Assembly: GCF_012034205.1 (NCBI RefSeq)
Contig: NZ_JAATEM010000009.1
Location: 121,123 to 185,122, forward strand
DNA length: 64,000 nucleotides
Origin: Streptomyces composti
GTDB lineage: Bacteria > Actinomycetota > Actinomycetes > Streptomycetales > Streptomycetaceae
Direction of reading: 5' to 3'
Made by a program: the position numbers and the translations under genes. Position 1 is the first letter of the stretch; the number at the start of each line of letters is the position of its first letter. A model generated the notes under the pieces. That model was not told the DNA's origin. It did no database searches and saw nothing but the letters and a program-made list of their open reading frames with translations. This document shows, piece after piece, positions 55,650-64,000 of this stretch.

Positions 55650-56705
55650 GTGGAGCGCGAGATTCCGGCGGAGTATCTCGAGGGGTACGCCCGTCTGCTC
55701 GCCGATGTGGCCGCCACCGGCCGGCGTCTGACCCGGGACGAGCTGTCCGCCCGCCGCGCCCTGGGCGAGCGGGCCGCGGAGGCCGGTTACGGCATACGCG
55801 CCCTGGTCCGCGCCCATCTGTCCGCCGCCCGCGCGGCCTGGCCGAGCGGCAACAGCTCGGTGGACCACGCGCTGGCGGCCGTGCAGCAGGCGGTGGACGC
55901 CTTCGCCGAGGGCTACGAGCGCGCCCAGCGGCTGGCGGTGCGTCAGGAGGTGGCGGCGCGCCGGGAGTTCATCGACGACCTGCTCTACGGGCGCAGCGAC
56001 CTGGGCCGGCTCGCCGAGCGTGCCGAACGCTTCGGGCTGCGTCTGTCCCAGGCGCACGCCGTGGCGGTGGCCCGCGGCCCCGCCGCCTACGACGAGGGCG
56101 ACGCCGTCCCCCGCCAGGTCGAGCGGGCGCTGATCGCCCGTTTCGGCGACCGCCATGTGCTGCTCAGCACCAAGGACGGGCGGCTGCTGTGCATCGCGCC
56201 CGGACACCAGAAGGAAGTGCTCACGGTCTTCGCCAAGCAGGCGCACGCCGCCACCGACGGCGGTCAGGTGGCCATCGGCCGCGCGCACAGCGGTCCCGGC
56301 GGGGTGGTGCAGTCCTACGAGGAGGCCCTGAGCGCGCTGGAGATCGCCGAGCGGCTGGAGCTGGACGACCCGGTGCTGCAGGCGGCCGACCTGCTGGTCT
56401 ACCCGGTCCTGGCGCGCGACCGGCAGGCCATGACCGACCTGGTGCACCACACCCTCGGCCCGCTCACCAAGGCCCGCGGCGGTGCCCGCCCGCTGCTGGA
56501 CACCCTGTCCGCCTACTTCGACTCCGGCTGTGTCGCCGCCGAGGCCGCCCGGCGGCTGTCGCTGAGCGTGCGGGCGCTGACCTACCGCCTGGAGCGCATC
56601 CACAAGCTCACCGGCGCCAACCCCGCCGACCCGGCCCAGCGGTACATGCTGCAGACCGCGGTCATCGGCGCCCGCCTGCTGGGCTGGCCGGCCGACGGGA
56701 CGTGA
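55650..56705 (+). CDS. PucR-family transcriptional regulator (CdaR/GGDEF-like + PucR HTH)
   Basis: 351 residues. N-terminal helical region (YLEGYARLLADVAATGRRL, LVRAHLSAARAAWP), a central GGDEF-like sensor region (HVLLSTKDGRLLCIAPG, VAIGRAHSGPGGVVQSYEEA), and a C-terminal HTH (LLDTLSAYFDSGCVAAEAAR, LSVRALTYRLERIHKLTGAN). GTG 55650 with GGGGGAG six bases upstream. The palindromic promoter suggests self-regulation. Downstream of the cobalt transporter but separated by a terminator, so not necessarily connected. Confidence 0.88.
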   Translation: MEREIPAEYLEGYARLLADVAATGRRLTRDELSARRALGERAAEAGYGIRALVRAHLSAARAAWPSGNSSVDHALAAVQQAVDAFAEGYERAQRLAVRQEVAARREFIDDLLYGRSDLGRLAERAERFGLRLSQAHAVAVARGPAAYDEGDAVPRQVERALIARFGDRHVLLSTKDGRLLCIAPGHQKEVLTVFAKQAHAATDGGQVAIGRAHSGPGGVVQSYEEALSALEIAERLELDDPVLQAADLLVYPVLARDRQAMTDLVHHTLGPLTKARGGARPLLDTLSAYFDSGCVAAEAARRLSLSVRALTYRLERIHKLTGANPADPAQRYMLQTAVIGARLLGWPADGT

Positions 56706-56791
56706 GCGCGGCCGCCCCGTGCGGCGCCTGACGGGGCGCCGGGCGGCCCCGCATCCGTCAGACGTCCGCCTGGAGGCCGGGCCGGGCGGTG

Positions 56792-56940
56792 TGCCGGGCC
56801 ATCAGGCACCCGTGGGCCCCCCACCCCGCGGCGTGCCGGGCTCCCGGGCGGCCCGCAAGCCGCTCCCCCGCCACATGCCGGGCCGTCAGGTGTCCGCAAG
56901 CCCTCCCCCGCGGCGTGCCGGGCCGTCAGGTGTCCGTAGC
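56792..56940. repeat. Tandem repeat, about 42-bp period, 3.5 copies
   Basis: TGCCGGGC(C/T) recurs at 56792, 56834, 56876 and 56916 (spacing 42, 42, 40), with matching neighbours such as CCGTCAGGTGTCCGCAAGCC and CTCCCCCGCGG. Copies 3 and 4 share long identical blocks. Lies in the 242-bp gap between the PucR-type and DUF6299 genes, directly at the end of the latter. Confidence 0.8.
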
Positions 56941-56947
56941 GGCCCCG

Positions 56948-57454
<507 letters not shown>

Positions 57455-57619
57455 TCATCCTCACCCCTTCGGTGGCGAGTCCGCCTCGGCCGTCGAAGGA
57501 CGGTCGCGGGACTGTCCGGAAGCTGTCACGTTTCCCGGCAGGCCGTTCCGGGGGACCCCGGGCGGGCGCATGGTCGAGGTGTACGGCCCATCCGGATCGT
57601 CACGACGTGGAGGTGCGCC

Positions 57620-57814
57620 ATGTGTGCCCACCGGTCTTCCTGCCCCCGCACCGACTCCCCGGCCCCGCATGTGGTGGCCGCCCACCCCGAGCAGGGCTGG
57701 AGCCTGCTGTGCGACGGCTCGATCGTCTTCGACGACACCGGCGAGCTGCTGCCGGACGGCAGGGTGATCGCCCCGCACCGCGCCCCGGCCGGCCGTCTCG
57801 TGGTCGCGGCCTGA
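57620..57814 (+). CDS. DUF5999 small protein
   Basis: 64 residues: MCAHRSSCPRTDSPAPHVVA, then HPEQGWSLLCDGSIVFDDTG and ELLPDGRVIAPHRA. Three cysteines (CAH, SCP, LLCDG) may bind metal. The pattern is the DUF5999 family of Streptomyces, whose role is unknown. ATG 57620 with GTGGAGG six bases upstream. Convergent with the RidA gene. Confidence 0.85.
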   Translation: MCAHRSSCPRTDSPAPHVVAAHPEQGWSLLCDGSIVFDDTGELLPDGRVIAPHRAPAGRLVVAA

Positions 57815-57854
57815 TCACCGGCCGGCCGCTCGGCGGACCAGGGCGTCCGAAAGC

Positions 57855-58253
57855 TCAGGACAGCACCGCGAACCCGTCGAGTTCGACCATCGCCTGTTCG
57901 TCCCAGAGCCGCACGACCTCGACGACGGCCATCGCGGGGTACTGCCGGCCCGCCGCCTCCCGCCAGATGCGGCCCAGTTCGCGGGCGTGCCTGCGGTAGG
58001 CGGCGACATCGGTGGCGTAGACGGTGACCCGGGCCAGGTCGGACGGGGTGCCGCCGGCCGCGCGCAGCGCGGTGAGGAGGTTGTCCAGGGCCCGCGCGAA
58101 CTGCTCGGGCAGGGTTTCGCCGGTCACCTTGCCGTCACCGTCGAGGGCGGTCTGGCCGGCCAGGAAGACCACCCGGCTGCCGGTGGCGACCACGGCGTGG
58201 CAGAAGCCGGCCGGCGGGGACAGCTCGGGCGGGTCGATGCGCTCGCAGGTCAC
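57855..58253 (-). CDS. RidA-family protein (reactive enamine/imine deaminase)
   Basis: 132 residues: GFCHAVVATGSRVVFLAGQT, EQFARALDNLLTALRAAGGT, ATDVAAYRRHARELGRIWRE, YPAMAVVEVVRLWDEQAMVELDGFAV. The usual active-site Arg (RSAPAR form) is here within AVVEVVRL, so activity is uncertain. GTG 58253 overlaps the acyl-CoA dehydrogenase stop (GTGA). In a 2-aminobenzoyl-CoA pathway it could hydrolyse an enamine intermediate, which would explain its place in the operon. Confidence 0.85.
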   Translation of the reverse strand: MTCERIDPPELSPPAGFCHAVVATGSRVVFLAGQTALDGDGKVTGETLPEQFARALDNLLTALRAAGGTPSDLARVTVYATDVAAYRRHARELGRIWREAAGRQYPAMAVVEVVRLWDEQAMVELDGFAVLS

Positions 58254-59392
58254 CGTTCGGCCTCCGGGTTCTCGGACACGTCCTTGTACAGCTCCTTGGC
58301 GATGATGCCCCGTTGGACCTCGCTGGCACCTTCGTAGATCCGCGGGGCGCGGACCTCGCGGTAGAGGTGCTCCAGCAGGTGGCCGCGCTGCAGGGCGCGG
58401 GCGCCGTGCAGCTGGACCGCGTGGTCGACGACGTACTGCGCGGTCTCGGTGGCGAGGAGTTTCGCCATGGCCGCCCGCTTCGGGACGTCGCCCTCGCCCG
58501 CGTCGTACGCCGTGGCCGCCGCATAGACCATCAGGCGGGCTGCCTCGGTGCGCAGCGCCATCTCGGCGACCTGGTGGGAGACGGACTGCAGATCGCTCAG
58601 CCGGCCGCCGAACGCCTCGCGCCGGGCGGTGTGGCCGAGGGTGGCGTCCAGGGCCGCCTGCGCCATGCCGACGGCGAACGCGCCGACGCTGGGCCGGAAC
58701 AGATTGAGGGTGCCCATGGCGACCCGGAAGCCGCCGTCCACCTCGCCCAGGACATCGGCGGACGTCACCGGGACGCCGTCGAAGCCGAGGGCTCCGATGG
58801 GGTGCGGGGAGAGCATGTCGAGACCGGTGCCGGTCAGGCCGGGCCGGTCGGCGGGGACCAGGAAGGCGGTGACGCCGCGCGCCCCGGCGCCCCGGGTGGT
58901 GCGGGCGAACACGGTGTAGAGGTCGGCCTCGGGGGCGTTGGAGATCCAGCACTTCTCGCCGGTGAGCCGCCAGCGGCCGGGGCCGTCCGGGTGGGCGGTG
59001 AGCGACAGGGCGGCGGCGTCGGAGCCGGCCCCGGGCTCGCTCAGTGCGAAGGCGGCCACGGCGCTTCCGTCACCCACTCGGGGGAGCCAGCGCTCCTTTT
59101 GTTCCGGGGTGCCGTGGGCGTGCACGGGGTGGGCGCCGAGGCCCTGGAGGGCGAGGGCGGTCTCGGCCTCGGTGCAGGCGTAGGCGAGGGATTCCCGCAT
59201 CAGACACAGGTCGAGGGCGCCGGAGGTGAACAGCCGGGGCAGCAGACCGAGGACGCCGAGTTCGGCGACCAGAGCCCGGTTCACACGGCCGGGTTCGCCC
59301 TTCTCCGCGAGCGGGCGCAGGCGTTCGGCGGCGAGCGTGCGCAGTTCGGCACACCAGGCGCGTTGTCCTGGTCCGAGCGAGAATGCGGTCAT
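58250..59392 (-). CDS. Acyl-CoA dehydrogenase
   Basis: FAD enzyme, 380 residues: FALSEPGAGSDAAALSLTAH (FAD/substrate loop), KCWISNAPEADLYTVFAR, QAALDATLGHTARREAFGGR, and a C-terminal APRIYEGASEVQRGIIAKEL, where the Glu of YEGASE is in the catalytic-base position of the isovaleryl/short-chain branch. ATG start at 59392. Divergent from the CoA ligase and coupled to RidA. Confidence 0.92.
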   Translation of the reverse strand: MTAFSLGPGQRAWCAELRTLAAERLRPLAEKGEPGRVNRALVAELGVLGLLPRLFTSGALDLCLMRESLAYACTEAETALALQGLGAHPVHAHGTPEQKERWLPRVGDGSAVAAFALSEPGAGSDAAALSLTAHPDGPGRWRLTGEKCWISNAPEADLYTVFARTTRGAGARGVTAFLVPADRPGLTGTGLDMLSPHPIGALGFDGVPVTSADVLGEVDGGFRVAMGTLNLFRPSVGAFAVGMAQAALDATLGHTARREAFGGRLSDLQSVSHQVAEMALRTEAARLMVYAAATAYDAGEGDVPKRAAMAKLLATETAQYVVDHAVQLHGARALQRGHLLEHLYREVRAPRIYEGASEVQRGIIAKELYKDVSENPEAER

Positions 59393-59493
59393 CGCCGGTC
59401 CCCTCTCTCCCCGTGGGGGTCTGTCCCCGCGGGCCGCCCGGAGTCCTGGCGCCCGCCGGTCCCGCCTGAGCGCATCGAGGTTATCGCGGACCG

Positions 59494-59521
59494 TTGACTG
59501 CCGTCACCAACACGATACGCT
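59494..59521 (+). promoter_or_regulatory. Candidate promoter of the CoA-ligase gene in the divergent gap
   Basis: TTGACT (59494-59499) and TACGCT (59516-59521), 16-bp spacing, 40 bp before the ATG. The 169-bp divergent region probably also serves the acyl-CoA dehydrogenase, and PaaX is the likely regulator. Confidence 0.4.
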
Positions 59522-59561
59522 CCTTCTCTGCGAGCCCACCACGCCGAGGGGGCGAATCGTC

Positions 59562-61145
59562 ATGAACACACGAGCCACCGCGCACGTCGACACCTTCGCC
59601 CGCGACAACCTCCCGCCACCGGAACAGTGGCCCGAGCTCCGCTTCGACCTGCCGGAGCTGCAGTACCCCGAACGGCTCAACTGCGCCGCCGAACTGCTCA
59701 CCGGACAGCCCGGCGACCGGACGGTGTTCCGCACCCCCGACGGCGGGAGCTGGACCTACGACGAACTCCGCGCCCACGTCGACCGTCTGGCGCACATCCT
59801 CACCACCGACCTGGGGGTCGTCCCCGGCAACCGGGTACTGCTGCGCGGCCCCACCACCCCGTGGCTGGCCGCCTGCTGGCTGGCGGTGCTCAAGGCCGGG
59901 GCGATCGCCGTGACCGTGCTGGCCCAGCAGCGCGCGCACGAGCTGAGCACCATCTGCGAGATCGCCCGCGTGCAGCACGCGCTGTGCGACATCCGCTCGG
60001 TCGACGACCTCGCCAAGGCGGAGGTGCCCGGACTGCGCATCGCCACCTACGGCGGCGACTCCCCCGACGACCTGCTGCACCGCCCGGCGCCTTCCACGCC
60101 GTTCACGGCGGTGGACACGGCGGCCGACGACGTGGCGCTGATCGCCTTCACCTCCGGCACCACCGGGCGGCCCAAGGGCTGCATGCACTTCCACCGGGAC
60201 GTCCTCGCCATCGCCGACACCTTCTCCCGGCACGTACTGCGCCCCCTGCCCGAGGACGTCTTCGCCGGTTCCCCGCCGCTCGGCTTCACCTTCGGCCTCG
60301 GCGGTCTCGTCGTCTTCCCGATGCGGGCCGGCGCCGGCGCGCTGCTGCTCGAACAGGCCCATCCCGACCAGCTGTTGCCGGCGATCGCCGAGCACCGGGT
60401 GTCGGTGCTGTTCACCGCGCCCACCGCCTACCGGGCGATGCTGGACCGGCTCGACGGGCACGACGTCTCCTCGCTGCGCCGCTGCGTCTCGGCGGGCGAG
60501 AACCTGCCCGCGGCCACCTGGCAGGCCTGGTACGAGCGCACCGGGCTGCGCATCATCAACGGCATCGGCGCCACCGAGCTGCTGCACATCTTCATCTCCG
60601 CCGCCGACGAGGGCATCCGGCCCGGCACCACCGGGGTCCCGGTGCCCGGCTGGCAGGCGCGCGTCCAGGACGCCGAGGGCACCCCCCTGCCGGACGGCGA
60701 GCCGGGCCTGCTCGCGGTGCGCGGCCCGGTCGGCTGCCGCTATCTCGCCGACCCGCGGCAGCAGGAGTATGTGCGCGGCGGCTGGAACATCACCGGCGAC
60801 ACCTACGTCCGGGAGCCCGGCGGCTACTTCCGGTACGTGGCCCGCGCCGACGACATGATCATCTCGGCCGGGTACAACATCGCCGGCCCGGAGGTCGAGG
60901 ACGCGCTGCTGCGCCACCCGGACGTGGTCGAGGCGGCGGTGGTCGGACGGCCGGACGAGGACCGCGGTCAGGTCGTGGTGGCGTACGCGGTGCTCAAGGA
61001 GGGCGCCGGACGGGACGCCGAGGCGCTGCGGGAGTTCGTGAAGTCGGAGCTGGCGCCGTACAAGTGCCCGCGCGAGATCGTCTTCATGGACGCGCTGCCA
61101 CGCACCGCCACCGGAAAGCTCCAGCGCTTCCGGTTGCGCGGCTGA
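59562..61145 (+). CDS. Aryl-CoA ligase (2-aminobenzoate/benzoate-CoA ligase family)
   Basis: Adenylate-forming enzyme, 527 residues. AMP motif FTSGTTGRPKGCMHFHRDVL, GENLPAATWQAWYERTGLRI, NGIGATELLHIFIS (instead of the YGxTE of most members), DDMIISAGYNIAGPEVEDAL, and the C-terminal catalytic lysine in PRTATGKLQRF. GCMHF after the P-loop is a mark of the benzoate/2-aminobenzoate-CoA ligases. ATG 59562 with GAGGGG nine bases upstream. The fused monooxygenase gene in the same cluster favours anthranilate as the substrate. Confidence 0.88.
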   Translation: MNTRATAHVDTFARDNLPPPEQWPELRFDLPELQYPERLNCAAELLTGQPGDRTVFRTPDGGSWTYDELRAHVDRLAHILTTDLGVVPGNRVLLRGPTTPWLAACWLAVLKAGAIAVTVLAQQRAHELSTICEIARVQHALCDIRSVDDLAKAEVPGLRIATYGGDSPDDLLHRPAPSTPFTAVDTAADDVALIAFTSGTTGRPKGCMHFHRDVLAIADTFSRHVLRPLPEDVFAGSPPLGFTFGLGGLVVFPMRAGAGALLLEQAHPDQLLPAIAEHRVSVLFTAPTAYRAMLDRLDGHDVSSLRRCVSAGENLPAATWQAWYERTGLRIINGIGATELLHIFISAADEGIRPGTTGVPVPGWQARVQDAEGTPLPDGEPGLLAVRGPVGCRYLADPRQQEYVRGGWNITGDTYVREPGGYFRYVARADDMIISAGYNIAGPEVEDALLRHPDVVEAAVVGRPDEDRGQVVVAYAVLKEGAGRDAEALREFVKSELAPYKCPREIVFMDALPRTATGKLQRFRLRG

Positions 61146-61188
61146 CCAGGCCAGACGCGGGCGGCCGGGCCCCGGCGACGCGATTAGG

Positions 61189-62046
61189 ATGATCAACGTG
61201 TCCGAAGAACAGCCCGCGCAGCACGCCCCGAGGTCCCTGATCGTCACGCTCTACGGCGCCTACGGCCGTTACGTGCCGGGACCTGTGCCCGTCGCCGAGC
61301 TGATCCGGCTGCTGGCGGCGGTCGGCGTGGACGCCCCCTCGGTCCGCTCCTCGGTGTCCCGGCTCAAGCGGCGCGGGCTGCTCGTCCCGGCCCGCACCGC
61401 CGAGGGCGCGGCCGGCTACGAACTCTCCCCGGAGGCCCGTCAGTTGCTCGACGACGGCGACCGCCGCATCTACGCCACCGCGCCGCCCGAGGACGAGGGC
61501 TGGGTGCTCGCGGTGTTCTCCGTTCCGGAGACCGAGCGGCACAAGCGGCACGTGCTGCGCTCCCGCCTGTCCCGCCTGGGCTTCGGCACGGCGGCCCCCG
61601 GCGTCTGGATCGCCCCCGCGCGGCTGTACGAGGAGACCCGGCACACGCTCGAGCGGCTGGGCCTGGACGCCTATGTGGACCTCTTCCGCGGTGAGCACCT
61701 GGGCTTCGCCGCGACGTCCGACGCGGTGGCCCGCTGGTGGGACCTGGCCCGGATCGCCGAGCAGCACGAGGCGTTCCTGGACCGCCACGAGCCCGTACTG
61801 AAGGCGTGGGAGGACCGCCCGGACACCCCGCCGGACGAGGCGTACCGGGACTATCTGCTCGCCCTGGACTCCTGGCGCCACCTCCCCTACGCCGACCCCG
61901 GCCTGCCGCCCGCGCTGCTGCCGCCCGGCTGGCCGGGCGTGCGTTCGGCCGCCGTCTTCCGGAGTCTGCACGAGCGGCTGCGGGACGCCGGGGCCGAGTT
62001 CGTGGGGCTTCAGCCGAACGAGCCACCCGTCACAGGTCGAGCGTGA
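61189..62046 (+). CDS. PaaX-family transcriptional regulator
   Basis: 285 residues. N-terminal winged helix (LIVTLYGAYGRYVPGPVPVAE, SVRSSVSRLKRRGLLV), middle Cas2-like fold (WVLAVFSVPETERHKRHVLR, GFGTAAPGVWIAPARLYEET) and C-terminal domain (YRDYLLALDSWRHLPYADPG). PaaX proteins are repressors released by aryl-CoA thioesters. The ATG at 61189 follows TTAGG without a clear leader, so translation may start leaderless; GTG 61198 is an alternative. The 3' end overlaps the fused monooxygenase gene by 17 bp on the other strand. Confidence 0.92.
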   Translation: MINVSEEQPAQHAPRSLIVTLYGAYGRYVPGPVPVAELIRLLAAVGVDAPSVRSSVSRLKRRGLLVPARTAEGAAGYELSPEARQLLDDGDRRIYATAPPEDEGWVLAVFSVPETERHKRHVLRSRLSRLGFGTAAPGVWIAPARLYEETRHTLERLGLDAYVDLFRGEHLGFAATSDAVARWWDLARIAEQHEAFLDRHEPVLKAWEDRPDTPPDEAYRDYLLALDSWRHLPYADPGLPPALLPPGWPGVRSAAVFRSLHERLRDAGAEFVGLQPNEPPVTGRA

Positions 62047-64000
62047 GCCGGGGTCTGGGTGCGTCCGTGCGGCCTGTCTGGGGGCGCCTGCTGCCCGCCC
62101 GGTAGGGCGCCGGCCACACCGCACCCGGCCCCTGGTAGCCCTGCTCGGCCGCCGCGTGCAGCGTCCAGTGCGGGTCGTAGAGGTGCGGGCGGGCGAGGGC
62201 GCACAGGTCGGCGCGGCCCGCGAGGATCAGCGAGTTGACGTCGTCCCAGGAGGAGATCGCGCCCACGGCGATCACCGGGACGCCGACGCGGTGCCGGATG
62301 CGGTCGGCGAACGGCGTCTGATAGGAGCGGCCGAACTCCGGCTGTTCGTCGGCGACCACCTGCCCGGTGGAGACGTCGATGGCGTCGGCCCCGTGCTCGG
62401 CGAAGGCGCGGGCGATCTCCACGGCGTCGTCGGCGGTATTGCCGCCCTCTGCCCAGTCGGTGGCGGAGATGCGCACCGTCATGGGCCGGTCCTCGGGCCA
62501 CACCGCGCGCACCGCGTCGAAGACCTCCAGCGGGAAGCGCAGCCGCTTCTCGAGCGAGCCGCCGTAGGCGTCGGTGCGGCGGTTGGTCAGCGGGGAGAGG
62601 AAGCCGGAGAGCAGATAGCCATGGGCGCAGTGCAGTTCGAGCAGGTCGAAACCGGCGCGCGCGGCCCGCTGGGCGGCGGTGGTGAACTGCTCCCTTATGT
62701 CGGTGAGCTGGGCGCGGGTGAGCTCGCGGGGGGTCTGGCTGCCCGGCTTGTAGGGCAGCGGGGAGGCCGCGACCAGGGGCCAGTTGCCGTGGTCCAGCGG
62801 CTCGTCCATGCCCTCCCACATCAGCTTGGTGGACCCCTTGCGGCCGCTGTGACCGAGCTGCACGCCGATCGCGGTGCCCGGGGACCGGGTGTGCACGAAG
62901 TCGACGATCCGCCGCCAGGCCTCGGCCTGCCGGCCGTTGTACAGGCCCGCGCAGCCGGGGGTGATGCGGCCCTGCTCGCTGACGCACACCATCTCCGTCA
63001 TCACCAGTCCGGCCCCGCCCAGGGCGCGGGCGCCGAGGTGGACGAGGTGGAAGTCCCCGGGGACGCCGTCGACGGCCGAGTACATGTCCATCGGGGAGAC
63101 CACCACCCGGTTACGCAGGGTCAGGTCGCGCAGCCGGAACGGGGTGAACATCGGCGGGGTGCCGGGCGGGCAGCCGAACTCGCGCTCGACCGACTCGGTG
63201 AAGCGGGCGTCGCGCAGCCGGAGGTTGTCGTGGGTGACGCGGCGGCTGCGGGTGAGCAGGTTGAAGGCGAACCGCCGCGGCGGCTGGTCGACGTAGAGGT
63301 CGAGGTTCTCGAACCATTCCAGGCTGGCCCGTGCGGCGCGCTGGGTGGAGGCGACCACCGGGCGCCGTTCGGCCTCGTAGGCCGTCAGCGCGTCGCGGAC
63401 GGTGGGGTGTTCGCGCAGGCAGGCGGCGAGGGCGAGGGCGTCCTCGACGGCGAGCTTGGTTCCGGAGCCGATGGAGAAGTGGGCGGTGTGGGCGGCGTCG
63501 CCGAGGAGCACCAGGTTGCCGTGCGACCAGCGCTCGTTGACGACGGTGCGGAACGTCGTCCAGACCGAGTTGTTGGAGCGCAGCGGGCGTCCGCGGAGCG
63601 CCTCGGAGAAGATCTTGGCGCAGCGGTCGATCGACTCGGTCTCGTCGAGTTCGTCGAATCCGGCGGCGCGCCAGACCTCCTCGCGCATCTCGACGATGAC
63701 GGTGGAGGCGTCGGCGGAGTAGGGGTAGCCGTGCAGCTGCATCACGCCGTGCTCGGTCTCGACGATCTCGAAGCGGAAGGCGTCGAGGGCGAAGTCGGCG
63801 GCGAGCCAGATGTAGCGGCAGCGGTGCGGGGTGATGCGGGGGCGGAAGACCTCCTGGAAGGCGGTGCGGGTGGTGCTGTGGACTCCGTCGGCGGCGATGA
63901 CCAGGTCGTGGGTCTCCATCAGCCGGGCGGGGTCGGGGGCGGGGGTGCGGAAGCGGAGGTCGACGCCGAGGGAGCGGCAGCGGTCGTGCAGGATCTCCAG
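62030..64000 (-). CDS. Flavin monooxygenase fused to old-yellow-enzyme reductase, 2-aminobenzoyl-CoA monooxygenase/reductase-like (partial, 5' end outside window)
   Basis: 657 residues visible, frame open at the window edge. N-terminal part: group A flavin hydroxylase, with LVIAADGVHSTTRTAFQEV (the DG motif region) and VLLGDAAHTAHFSIGSGTKL. The first FAD motif GxGxxG must lie beyond 64000. The C-terminal part from about PPMFTPFRLRDLTLRNRVVV is an NADH:flavin oxidoreductase (VVSPMDMYSAVDG, GVQLGHSGRKGS, ELHCAHGYLLSGFLSPLTNR). This fusion is known for the enzyme that hydroxylates and reduces 2-aminobenzoyl-CoA, and for proteins annotated bifunctional salicylyl-CoA 5-hydroxylase. Co-directional with RidA and the dehydrogenase, convergent with paaX. 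Confidence 0.88.
   Translation of the reverse strand: MEILHDRCRSLGVDLRFRTPAPDPARLMETHDLVIAADGVHSTTRTAFQEVFRPRITPHRCRYIWLAADFALDAFRFEIVETEHGVMQLHGYPYSADASTVIVEMREEVWRAAGFDELDETESIDRCAKIFSEALRGRPLRSNNSVWTTFRTVVNERWSHGNLVLLGDAAHTAHFSIGSGTKLAVEDALALAACLREHPTVRDALTAYEAERRPVVASTQRAARASLEWFENLDLYVDQPPRRFAFNLLTRSRRVTHDNLRLRDARFTESVEREFGCPPGTPPMFTPFRLRDLTLRNRVVVSPMDMYSAVDGVPGDFHLVHLGARALGGAGLVMTEMVCVSEQGRITPGCAGLYNGRQAEAWRRIVDFVHTRSPGTAIGVQLGHSGRKGSTKLMWEGMDEPLDHGNWPLVAASPLPYKPGSQTPRELTRAQLTDIREQFTTAAQRAARAGFDLLELHCAHGYLLSGFLSPLTNRRTDAYGGSLEKRLRFPLEVFDAVRAVWPEDRPMTVRISATDWAEGGNTADDAVEIARAFAEHGADAIDVSTGQVVADEQPEFGRSYQTPFADRIRHRVGVPVIAVGAISSWDDVNSLILAGRADLCALARPHLYDPHWTLHAAAEQGYQGPGAVWPAPYRAGSRRPQTGRTDAPRPRLTLDL

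Overview
This is a GC-rich actinobacterial chromosome segment, almost certainly Streptomyces. The signs are very high third-position GC, frequent GTG starts with GGAGG-type ribosome sites, many 4-bp GTGA/ATGA stop-start overlaps, and families typical of the genus (WhiJ-like HTH/DUF397/HATPase set, ROK regulator beside two sugar ABC systems, DUF4236, DUF5947, DUF5999, DUF6084, DUF6893). From memory, the order sugar transporters - ROK regulator - GH92 mannosidase - aconitase - HTH/MurA fusion resembles the S. coelicolor SCO5998-SCO6014 neighbourhood, and the cobalt transporter block resembles SCO5958-SCO5961. I could not check this by alignment.

Layout. 1-2.7 kb: polysaccharide genes on the minus strand (a GT2 synthase running off the edge, a nucleotide-sugar dehydrogenase, a frameshifted beta-propeller remnant). 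2.8-7.1 kb: a NYN/PIN-like protein, an amino acid permease, and dxs. 7.1-15.4 kb: two sugar ABC importers (XylFGH-type and NgcEFG-type) flanking a ROK regulator, with several perfect palindromes at their promoters. 15.8-19.6 kb: a secreted GH92 alpha-mannosidase. 19.7-21.6 kb: a caspase-like peptidase with two repeated effector-associated domains beside an EACC1-like partner, a predicted conflict or cell-death module. 21.7-26.8 kb: aconitase with two upstream palindromes, DUF4236, and an HTH-MurA fusion. 26.8-28.6 kb: a WhiJ-like regulator set whose regulator carries a frameshift at a six-base homopolymer.

28.6-42 kb is a contiguous [NiFe] hydrogenase locus, all on the minus strand. It holds the small and large subunits, four poorly characterised accessory proteins, a maturation protease, a 38-residue membrane peptide absent from ordinary ORF calls, and hypA-B-F-C-D-E. 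The subunits lack a Tat signal and resemble the high-affinity, atmospheric-H2-oxidising (group 1h/5) enzymes of Streptomyces. From 47 to 55.4 kb there is a matching metal-supply region: a NikABCDE-type importer preceded by a Nur-box-like site, diverging from a CbiMNQO cobalt ECF transporter preceded by a cobalamin riboswitch. Nickel import plausibly feeds the hydrogenase. Between them lie a PAS-SpoIIE-HATPase phosphatase, a DUF1330 protein, and a scar of two broken genes at 46-46.9 kb.

55.6-57.8 kb: a PucR-type regulator with a promoter-overlapping palindrome, a 42-bp tandem repeat, a secreted DUF6299 protein and DUF5999. 57.8-64 kb: a divergent aryl-CoA catabolic cluster (CoA ligase, PaaX regulator, acyl-CoA dehydrogenase, RidA, and a flavin monooxygenase/old-yellow-enzyme fusion running off the edge). 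The fusion points to 2-aminobenzoyl-CoA (anthranilate) rather than simple benzoate or phenylacetate. No rRNA, tRNA, CRISPR array or intact insertion sequence was seen.
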